DNA from: Tubiluchus corallicola
Lineage: Eukaryota; Priapulida; Priapulimorpha; Priapulimorphida; Tubiluchidae
Direction of reading: 5' to 3'
NCBI GenBank assembly: GCA_030141605.1
Contig: JAQGDQ010000051.1
Coordinates: 642,628-706,627, forward strand
DNA: 64,000 nt
Part shown: positions 50,001 to 62,000 of the stretch, piece after piece
How positions within the stretch are numbered: position 1 is the stretch's first letter
Layout of the letters: the number at the start of each line of letters is the position of its first letter
Notes under the pieces: generated by a model
The model's database searches: none
What the model saw: only the letters and a program-made list of their open reading frames with translations
What the model was told of the DNA's origin: nothing
Made by a program: the position numbers and the translations under genes

Positions 50001-53000
50001 TTAGTTACTGGTGTTACAAATTCAGTAAATATCTTGCAAAGTAAACAAAAGCTTTTCAAACTGTTTAAAGCTGAATGGAATCACCAGGTTAATATTGAAC
50101 CAAGATTGAGCGTTTAAACTTTTTAAGCAAAGTTTTCATGTGGAACAATTTTTTTAGATCACAAAGATCACTTTTATCCCAATTTAGAAGTGGTGTTTTG
50201 CCTTTAAATATTGGGACTGGCTGATTTCACAGGTTTGCTTCACAGGAACCAATATTTACAGGCAAAATAGAAAACGAGATGCATTTCCTTCTTGACTGCC
50301 CATTTTACAATACACAAAGAAGGTATTATTTCAAAAATGTTGTCACATTGAACAGGAACCATAACAATCACTTTGTGATTTAGCTTACTCTGTTTTTAAA
50401 TGACGTTTGACCTCAATTCATTTGGCACAGTTCAAACTTCAAGGTGCCTTCTGTAAGTTTTCATTATATGTATGGAAAGCAGCAATGAAGCACAACTATG
50501 AGACATATTTACAGTTATGAGTCAGCTTTCAATTAATCCAAAATTTTTGCAATAGGACACACAGCGAATATATAGCATATACATAGTCTGAAAAGTTAAG
50601 TCCTGCAATGCCACACATCAATTATTAGACAACTAACTCAAAAGCAGTAGTAGCAAGTAACAAATGCAAATTCTTTATAGAAACAAAGTTAACCTGTTTC
50701 TTGGATATAGTGAATCTGAAATTCTCCTGTTGTATGCATACCCCTTTCATAGCTTTATCATGTTTATGACTACTACTAAAAAATTCTTTACGTCGAGAAT
50801 GAACCAAGTTTTATTAATAATTGGTTATTTTATAAAAAAAAATTATTGGTGTTTATTAAGTGCAGACAATCGTTTCGACAGCAACTGTCATTATCAATGC
50901 TAGAAATCAAGCCAAAACAAATGACTAATATATTTACGGCACTAAAACCAAAGCACAATATGTAGTTACAAAATCAAAAGAGTGAAATTTGAATTGTCAA
51001 AATACAAGTAGAAATAAATAACTAGAAAGAGGTTCACGAGAAAATGTAAAAAGCCGTACCTCATACATGAGATTCAGGCGAAAAACACAAAAGCAGCAAA
51101 CAATTAACCTAACACAAGCAAAGTCTACTTAATGGGAGAAACCTGCCTCATAGTAATGGGTGCTAGGAGAATAAAATTTTTCACAACCAAGAGGAAACAT
51201 AATATGAGAAACCTACATCTGTTCAAAGCAACACAGAGACACAGTAATTCATAAAGACTAATATAGGACCAATAAAACACAGAATAATTTACAAAACAGA
51301 AATATATAGAGTGCGACATGGTGCTATCAATGATAGTTGGGTGTTGAGAATTGGGCAGGGCTTCATAATTCTTCATACCCACTATCACCTTCTTATGAAC
51401 TTCTTTCCAGTTATTTCTACTTGTGATTTCAACAATTTAAGTTTCACTCTTTTGAGTTTGCAACTGATTTGTAACTGTTTTGGGTTTGTTACTGAGTAAC
51501 TATATTTTGTGATTGGTTGTAGTGTCAAAAATGTATTAATTATTTGTTTGGCTTGATTTCTAGAATTGAAAATGACAGTTGGTGTCGAAATGATCTATTT
51601 GCACGTAATAAACACCATGTTGATTCCTAGAGGCTAGACAGATAATGATGCTATCACGCCAATTTTACGTATTACACAGTGCGCTGTAAGTTTGGTACTA
51701 GTACGTTTGGCACTTGTACTAGGAAAATTCAGTGCACGCACGCACACACACACACAGACACACACACATGTATACACATACAAACATGCATATATACCCG
51801 CACACGCGCGCGCACGCATGCACACACACACACACGAACACACATAAACATATAGCGATATGCACATATATACATATACACACATATGCACATATGACTA
51901 CACACACATAAATATAAAAGCATGGTTGTCATGTGTGAGGTAGGTTGGACACATTTAGCAAATTTATCCGTGAACCCCCCCCCAATTTTTTTGTAACGTC
52001 ACTCTGTAATTTGCAGGAGTTAGTGCAACCTAGCACTTTTGTTTGTAAATTTTCAGTACCAGACGAAATTATTTTGTAACAGCTTCCTGCACAGATTTTT
52101 TTAAGACTGATTGATTGTTGTGCTTAATGTCTTTTAACACAACTTCTATTCTAGTTGGAGAGCAGTAAGCTTTTGATCATGTAGGCCCTCCACTCTCTGC
52201 AATACCTTATTCAGCCAGTATAGCAATTTCATTGTCCACAGAGCAATTGCAAAAATACACACTTAGTGCCCAGGCCCAACAAAGCCAATTGTACAGGAGA
52301 TGTCTTCTCCATCAATCACAAAGGCTTGTGCACTGAAAGTTCCTGAGAGATAAGTTTTCTCATTTTTTTATAGAAAATGATTTCTTCAAAGTTAGGAGGG
52401 CTGAGGAAATATCATCTTGTAGTTTTAAATTTATGTGCGTACTTTGACACTGACATCACATTTCCTTAGTGATTGACTGAACTAGTAAGGTTTCAAATAA
52501 GTTGAATATATTATTGTATTGTTTCTAGATCCCTGAGGTGTACAAAAATATGTATCTGATGAGTAAAATTTTAGTTAAGAACACTAAAGTTCTAATCATA
52601 ACCATTGGCCCTACCTAGGTTATACTAATCTGTATAAAAAGGTAGCATGATCTCACATTCTGTAAGCAACAGCAAACTCATAGGGAATACAGTCAAGCGA
52701 GAGCACGAGATGGAATCACAAACTGCTGAAATGATTAATCTGCCGTAAAATAGCACATATATCACTTAGTACTTACTTTGACTTTTATTGACCGACTTCT
52801 TTTTTAGCGACTTTGCTCTAACATTTACTTCTCGATTTTTGTTTTCAAGCTTGTATGGTAGCTCAAGTGTGCTAAAATATAACAAAAAGTTGATGAAAAT
52901 GAAATGCCTTTTGGCAATGCCAAACCTGAAAAGTTCTAATAACAGCAATAACAGCACTTGCTATTTCTCACCTTGGCTTCATAATATCACCACCAAAGGC

Positions 53001-56000
53001 TCTATTAGGATCAATCTTGAACCGTCTGTGAGCTTTAGATCGTGTGCTTAATTCAAATTCGTTGTCAGCAATTGTGGTACCCTTTCCAGCTTTACCAGTT
53101 TTGAGTTTCTGCTTTCTGTTGATGGAAGTATTTAATGTGTTACTTGTTACAACATCTGGAGTTAAATCACGCACATTCATCAAAATCTGTGAAAACAACA
53201 AGATAAATTATAGTAATAGATTAATGAAATGGAAATCGGAAACACACAAATCCATATCTATATTAGGTTTCACTTTGAATCTAGGGCATCATCAAAGGAT
53301 CAATAAGACTTGTACCTTTTTTATTAATGACACATTTCTTCCATTTCAGAAGAGATTCACAAACTTCCTATACAAACTGAAAACCCTATATTGCGGTTCA
53401 GTTTCAAAGACTATTTTTTCATTTTTGAGACACTATACTAGACAAATACAGAAACTCTAAGGAAAAATTCCTTAGTATAGGTATGGTAGCTATTTCTTTT
53501 GTTCTAAAATAAAACATTTCTCCCAGAAAAACACTTTACTATATTTAGTCACTTTTGGACATGGATCGCTATATCTACTAAACAGTAGAACCTCCAGGCC
53601 CTTATTCGAACGAGCACTTCTTATTTTTATCGAAGTTGCATATCAACAAAGATAACATATTAAACCATTTTTCAAGCTGCAAAAAGCCTGAGTGTATTCT
53701 GTTCAATGTGTACAAACTGTACATGTTTGTCAACTATTTGTCAGTAGTGTAAAACGTAAAACAAAAAAAAAGAATTAATAAATTATCCTAAACAATCTTT
53801 TTGCATTTACAGGTAGGCACATTTACAATATTTAATAAACACATATGCTTGCAGGCTAATCTGATTGCAGAATGAGTAGCAGACTGATACTTATAGCATT
53901 TTTCAATACATCGATATGCACGCGGTATTCAATGGTGATTATATATTTTTTTATTTTGTTTCTTAGGATGCTTATTCAGATGGGCCTTTCATTAAACACA
54001 TGTCCTAAAGTGAGCAAATATCATATACAAGTTTAACCATTAATAATGACAATTTCTAAACCACAAAAGTCAAGCTTACATCAGAATCAGGAGAAGAACA
54101 TTCTGTGGTTGTAGAAGAGCTGTCTGATTCTTCCATGTGCTGAACTAACCGTTGCTGCTTCTTTGCTTGTTTAAGTGCTAAATTAGACATAAAATTAGAG
54201 AAGTGTTTAAATTATTTTAAAATGTGCTGAGATACAATGTACACAAAATCAAAAAGTTTTGTTGTGAAAGTTTTTCTAGATTTTTTATTATTTACAATCT
54301 TAAATTTAAGATTTTCAATAAAGATGAAGTAATGATGACTTAGTTCAATTTTAATAGCTCATCGAACAATTCAAATATTACCGTATATATGTGTGTACAA
54401 GTCGACCTTATGTACAAGTCGATGTGCATTTTAAGACCAAAAATTGGACCATTTTATATATTACCAGTGTACAAGTCGACCATAAAATATTAAGATCTTC
54501 CAGAGTGAACGATGTCAACAATGGCCAAGTAATAAGTCAGTAGCCTACTGTGTTAGTGTGCAAGATACGTGTATGCTGGTAATCGATATTTTGTCAATAA
54601 AACACGCATATAGAAGGCCAGTGTAAAACTTCCCACGGAAGCCAGCAGGCGGCAGCACCTGCACAATATTGTCCATTTCCGTGTTCTGATCGAGCGCTAA
54701 TTTGTTAATTTTGAGAAGTAATGCCAAGAGGCGAACATTCTCTGATGTGAAGTATCACAGTATAAGTGTTCATTCAGCCCAGCGTATAATGAAGGATTAT
54801 TTCTTTACATATTCGTATTGTAGATGACTCTTTAGCAGCATCTCCCAAAAACATATAGTAAGTATAAGTCGACCCCAAAAATTCCACCTTAAAATCGCCT
54901 TACAAAAATTAGACTTGTATATAAGTATATATGGTAAATTACTTAAGCTAGAGGCACTACTAATAATTATTAGATTAGTTTTCATAAATAAAGCTTAGTA
55001 ATATCCAAGAGTATTTAAATAATTAGTTACACCTATACCTCAAAGTTATGAATTACTGATGAAATAAATTGAATATTTTGACATTAGTGTGAGAACCTAA
55101 TTTAAATCTACAAACTCACTAACCAATGCAACAGTTGCAAGTATTAAGAAATGTAAGTTAGATTTTTCCTGCACATCGGCAAATGTTCTTAAGCAAGTAG
55201 ACTACGAGAATTTATTTGGTGCCGTGATAAATGAATTCAAAATAGTTAATAAAACTCAAAATAAGCCTTTTCACAGTTTCGTTGTGCTCACGCACAGTTG
55301 TTGTAGGTCAAACGCTTAGTGAACTCCAGCAATAAGTCTTAACTACAATCGCCACGTGGGTAAAACAAAGCCGTCTGCCACATCAGTTCAGCAACTCGAG
55401 TTGAGGTACCATTTCCTTGTTATTTCACGTGGACTTACTTAATTATGCATTAGTCTGTACAATGTAGTGCGATTTAGTATCTTCCTTGGGAAGGAAGCTA
55501 GCTGCTAAAACTGTTACTATTACAATAGCATGGGCTGCGAGACGTTGTCAAGTGTACATAAATGCATTGTCTGGTTCACTTGGACTTTTCACAATCATCA
55601 GTAATCGCTGAAACTGTAAAAGTGCTTATTGGTTCCTTTCATACATTGCAGAATAGAAAAATAGAAAATGATGTAAAATGACGGCTTCAAAAACTGTCGA
55701 CTCAGTCAGTCCACAAAGGACATGATGTTAGGCATACATCTGAGGTGCACAGCCTTGCTATTTCATTGATGAAATTCTTTTTATGAAAATTCATGCACCC
55801 AGTGTGACAAAATGCATAAACCTGCTTGAACAAATTCACTTCTATTTAAAATGTCTAAGACCTTTGTTTAAGGGTTTCAAAAGCTGCAGCATGGTTTCGT
55901 GTACGTAGATGACAACTAAGTATACTCTGATATAAGAATACAAGATATTCATCTAGATCAATTGAGGGCAACTATCTACTTATATCTCTACATGATATCA

Positions 56001-59000
56001 AACACAAACTGTAAAACTTTCGAAACAAGATCTTGTACAATAGACTTAAGAATAGTGACCAACGACTTGCAAAAATAATTTCAAACTGAATTCACTTTCA
56101 TGCATTCATTTTATCAGACTTTTAATTTAGCACAAGGGCTATCTTTGCCTTAGTTTTGTTAAGTGTTAATTGTCTTTGGTTGACAGAAAGTTTATATAGA
56201 TATAAGCAATTTAAACTTTAAAAAATAACAATTCTAACAACAACAGCGGCGCCAGCAACGACGACGATGACGACAACAACAACAACAATAAAAGATAAAA
56301 CCACAAAAGTGAACAGAGAAGCAAGGTACATATTTCTCTGAGAAATGCTAGCTTAGGAAATTAAACAATTTAAATTGTACAGCATATGCTCTATTTCTTA
56401 TCTACCTTCACTTTTTTCTTTGTTCCGATCTCTTCTTTCAGATGATGGGCTCATGTCTCGTTCTAAATAGGTTTCTTTTGCTCGTTCAAGATTCACTCGA
56501 TTCTCCATGGTACACCTTACATCATCACTGCCTTTTTCAAAAGATCGTTCTTCTAGGTCTAAACGTCGTTGTTTTAGCTTTGATTTCCTGCTTTCAAAAT
56601 CAGTTGTACAATCACAAATGACATTGTTATTTTTGACATCCTTCTCTTTTGGTTTCTCAAAATTACTCCCTTTCAGAGTCCTTAAAAAATTGTTAACTGC
56701 AGATATGCTGGAGCTGCGAGGCTTTTCTTTTTCTACCTTTAAACTAAAAAAAGAAGAAAATTAGCACACATATATAGAAGTAACGTGTTTCAACCCTCAT
56801 TCATATTAATGAAAATCCTAAAAGAAGTTGTGCGTGTAAAGGCTTCTTTAATGATGGGTCAGGAACTGAACCTTCAAGAGTGAATTTACTTCTTTCTGAG
56901 GATCAGCTCTGCCTGGTACGATGGCTCATTGCGATCACTTATTTTGTTCAAAAATAAGAGTAGTGAAATAAACATGTCTAATTTATTAGTTTGACCCACA
57001 GCAGACTGTACTCATTATGCAGATTCTTGTAAGAGGACCAGAACCTAATTCATTATTGAGATTATACCAGTAGGTGAGATGTTAAATAGACAGAAATATC
57101 TTAGCCTTATTAGGGATAGACATAGACATAGGGAACACGACACACAAAACTGCCTAGAAGCGAATTTTCTGACAATCATGCAATCCTTTACTACTATGCC
57201 CCATCATTGCTTAACTTCAGGTGCTAACCACACAACTTGCACAATCCCAATATTAAGACTACTATCATTACTTCAATTAATTGTTAATATAACTGCTATA
57301 AAATTGTTAATATAACAAAATAACCTATGCAATTGTTAACCAGCAGTAGGTATATCAATAAGCAATAGGCATATAATTAAAAACTAGACTGCTGTTTCAG
57401 ACCATGGCTCAATATTCTGTAACTGAAACTGCAAGATGAAGTTGTGACCAGATTTCAGATTTTGTCGAGAGTGGAAAAAGATAGCCTGTTCTACATGGTA
57501 AGTGTTGAAGAGGAAACACTTGTTGCGGCACACCAAACAGGTCGTGCATCAAGCATATCTGTTGGGACCAGGCACTGCATCCAATGACACTCTTTTTCTA
57601 GGGGACAAGGAAACTTTACATGCTTTGTCAACTGTCTTAGTTATGCATTTATTGGCTTTGTCAAAATAGACCTAATAGAGTGCAGCAAAACGTTCAAGCA
57701 CAAACACGTGGTAAGTCAGCTGCTTAGCTCTAGGAATAATGCTTAGAGACACCAAATTCTTCCGTTTTCTTTGCAACACTTACTATGTAGAACAGGTTAT
57801 CTTTTTCCTCTCTCTACAAAATCTGAAATCTGGTCACAACAAGAAGCTGACAGAACTGATTCTCTTCAGGGCCTACGTCATTTGCAATTTCACAAAAAGC
57901 TATGTACTTAAGGTATGTGCCTGTTCCAGACATTAAGCAGTGTAGCGATGTAATATTCATTTGAGAAACCACACAAGCATTCAAACACAACCTTGCTACA
58001 TTGTGACAGTATGTTCATGTTAGTTGACAAAACAGGTAGACTTTGTTCACAATTCCTAAAAGATATTGCCATTATGAATTGGAAACAGCTATCTTGTCAG
58101 CCATCTTGAATGCTGTGGCCACATTGGATAATATTCGATTGGCACCACACCAAAAATTACTTTTAAGGCTAAATGAGCAATTCCGTCATTTTGTAGAATA
58201 CTTGCAGCCATCTTAGCAACCGAGGTGATATTATAGGGGATTTAAGCATCTGATATGGATTCCTTGACCTTGAAAACCAGACACCAATACATGGCTAGAT
58301 GTGTTCTATACAATAACCCCTAGATCAGTTCAAGCAAGGCAGATACCTCCTCCCTGCCATTATGTTCAGTTTTGTAGATCGAAATGCATAGAGAAGTTTT
58401 TCCTGTGTCTGTATCAGTGTCTGTTTTGGGCAACTTGGCCAACAACACTGTAACATCATCACTGCCAGAATCATTACCTGCACAAACTACATGTGAATCG
58501 CAGTCAGAAAAATGATCTGCTTCTTCTCCACTCCTACCTCCTTATCATACTCTGTGTGAATCGGATCTAGACCGGATTCGTCGCCCGTATCAATGTCTGA
58601 ATTGTTACTGCCAATGTACAATCCAACAGCAGCACCTGTATCCATGACAGTATCAATACTTTCCCAAATTAACATGAAGATCATCCCTAGCAAGACATCT
58701 ATCACCTAAAAGCTGGCTATAGAAATCGCACAAAATAAAACTTCCTGCTTCTGCCGAACTTTATAATTCCTCATTAAATAAACAAATTAGCTCATTTAAT
58801 GTTTCAATATCACCAGTTTTAGAATTACAGCGCTTATTTCTAGCTACTTGAGATACATTATGCCAGTGGTGCACAATTCATTTCAGCCTCATTCGTACTC
58901 CGATGACGTAGCAAAATCTCGTTCGCACCTTGCCAAATGGGTGGCAGCAAACACAAAAAACACACATTATTGATTGCAATGTGGCTCTCTGATGTAGCAT

Positions 59001-62000
59001 TAAGCATTTCTATTATTATTTTGCTTAGCTTACTTAGTTAGTAATTAGTTAGTACAGTCAAACCTGAAACCTTGTTATGCCGCCCCCCCCCTGCCTGCTT
59101 CCCCTAATGCCAACTTTTGCCCTGTCCCAATTTCCATAATGTTTTAAATACAGATATATAGGTAATACTGCCTACCCAGGCTACTGGTATCCGCCAACAC
59201 ATTTACACTGCCAAATTTCTGTTTTACATAATAAATTAACCCCGTTCTAACGCCAGACAGTGCACAATGAATTACCAACTGAAAGATGCCATGGTATTGC
59301 AAAAACAATGGCTTTTAACATAAAAACAATCATGATATTTAAGAATTTAAATCTTGTAGCAAATGACTATAGGAAAGTAAATTAATGTGGATATTTTAAG
59401 CTGACTAGAAGCATGGACGAGAACATGAATTTCATAGCTGCCGCATAGAATTAACATGAATGTGCTGCATATTCTACTGCACAAAAGAAGCAAATTTGTG
59501 AATTTGCCCGAGAAAACAAAACAAGAGCTGTCAAGGCACTGCAAACTAATTTTCCACTAAGCGGGATAAAGAGGTTAAATGACGTACAATCACTGATATT
59601 ACCAAAGAATCTAAAAAATGGCTAGGGACTGACGATGCATCACAGTCAGCCAAAAAAGTCGTCAGGTAAAACATCAAAAATGAAGAAAACCTTGTTTATC
59701 TGACTTTCAAATGTTTGCTAAAAAAGCAAGCCATTAACACAAGATCTTTTGAAATTTTTGGTGACAGGTTAGAACTGCGAAAGTTTGTTTATTCTAGTGG
59801 CTGGCTTCAACGTTTTAAGTTGTGTGTTGGATTTTCCAACAAAACGATAACTCGAGAAAGTGCTGGTGATCATCTACTAAATATTTTGGGAGATGTTTAA
59901 CTTCATGACAACTCAAGCAAGCATGCACCGTGTGACCACTCAGCTATTTTTCTTTCCAGTACCGAAAAAACAGTGCTTCAAAAATAATTCACTGATTAAT
60001 TATTATAAGCATTATTATAAATATGGCGTCTCTTTTGATGCGATATAGCATGCAATGAATACACCATTTGGAAAAGTTTTCACTCTGAACCAGACTTGAT
60101 ATTTTGACTTTTCAATGGTGTATACACGAGACCTTGAATAGCACTGCAGCACCTCCATGTTTTTCTTTTCCTTTAAAAATTTTTGGATGTATGCTCATGA
60201 AGCCCGCCACAGAGAACAGAGGATTATTTTTATTTCACATACACACATAATTTTGTGTGTATGTGAAATAATAGTAGGCGTACATGACATTGAATCCGAC
60301 TTGGTTACATTGCTGTTTGGATTAACAGATAATTGAGACAACATCTTTACACATCTCACTCCGCTGTTCAAAAAGACTTGAAACTCGTCAATTACTTGAC
60401 AACAAGGGTGCATCTCACTTTATTATCATATCGTATTGTACAGCCCTGGTTTTCTCAGGCTTTGAATTTTCTTCTTTTCCACTTTTCTAAGCCTAATAAA
60501 TTCACTGTGAATTCAGAGTTGCTAATCTTTCTTCACATACATATTCTTGAAAGAACAGCATTTTTCAAATTTTTGGCTTTTTCCAAAATTCTAGTTCAAT
60601 CATCCTTATTCTCAATAAAACAGTGAGTGGGCAACTTTTGTAGAACTGCACACAGTTTTCTAGACGTGTACACCACAGTCTTTACATGTTTACTAATGCG
60701 TGTTACCTCAACTGAAGTTAAATTTTTCTCTGGTACTCCAAACAAGATTATATTATGAACTCGAGTACTGGCTTTTATGGATTCTAGATACCATCGATGT
60801 TGTAGCAAACAACTTTTCAAACCAGCCTTGTCCTACTCCAACTTGCAAATTTTCCTTCCCATTTTTCTTGAAAAGAAGTAATTTGCTTCTCCTGTTTTTG
60901 ATGATGTCTCCTTTCAAAGCATCAAACTTTCTTTTGAGGCACTCTGCGTTATGGCACCAAAAAGTTCTGTTGTGTGGTCTGTAGTTTCCGATTGTAGCAG
61001 GCTACTGACAGCTGAAACCAAGTCTTCTTTATCCAATTTGGATATTTGAATGAGGATAATTTCCTTATCTTCTCCACTGAACATTTTAACTAATCATCAT
61101 TTTAAATAAATTGGAATTAATGTTGCAGTTTTCACCATTATAGAGTAGTCTACCGACTAACTAATATATTATGTACAGCACGTCTTAACTGTTAGAGCTT
61201 TCTCAAAACACGCCTGACCAGTTTAACAGTCTAGGCACACTAAAACTATCCAATCTTAACTTCTCTATCACTCACCTAAGTTCTACCAAATTATTATTGA
61301 AGCCTAGGAGGAGACAGCTTACAAAACTTTTTGAGAAAAATGACATTTGATTTGAACCACACACCCAAGGTTGCCAAGTACTAAACAGAAGTCACTCCCC
61401 ATGTGGGCCTCGTTTTCCAACTTTCTACTTTCTGAGATGTTAATCGAAATAAATAAATGAGAAACTCATCCAAAAGCAAAGATACATTGAAACAGCATTG
61501 AAATAGCGATAATAAAGAAATGGTTCGTAAACAAGAAGATTCTGCATATATTAAAAATCATCAATATTATTACTTTGATTTTTGGTGATCGAAAGTCTTC
61601 GAGCCCACAGGCTTAAGGTCAAAAACTTTACTTCTATCAAATGTTTGTCCGTTTAATGTAGAATTTTGTACAGGAGTAATGTACGATTGAAAATACTTCT
61701 TTCTTCTGTGATCTGACCATAATCTGCAAAAATATATTAATAACACCACTTACATGTATCAGGTAAATTAGAAAGACATTAAACACAAGAATAATAAACC
61801 TAATAGTAATAATATTCTAGTAAGTAATTTATATAACAGATTATGCCAAGATATTTAATTTACGATAAATGCAATAAAAACAAAAAGCAATGCAAACGTT
61901 AAACAGACAATTATGTTTAAAATCAATTATACTGATTTGTTTATCCTTAGGAAACAAAAACACAATTCTCAATTATTAAATTCTGCAAAACAAAAAACCG

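Noticed and set aside
51634-51932. Cys/Val-rich minus-strand frames of 62-85 codons
   Set aside because: They are direct translation of the CA/CATA microsatellite in alternative frames.
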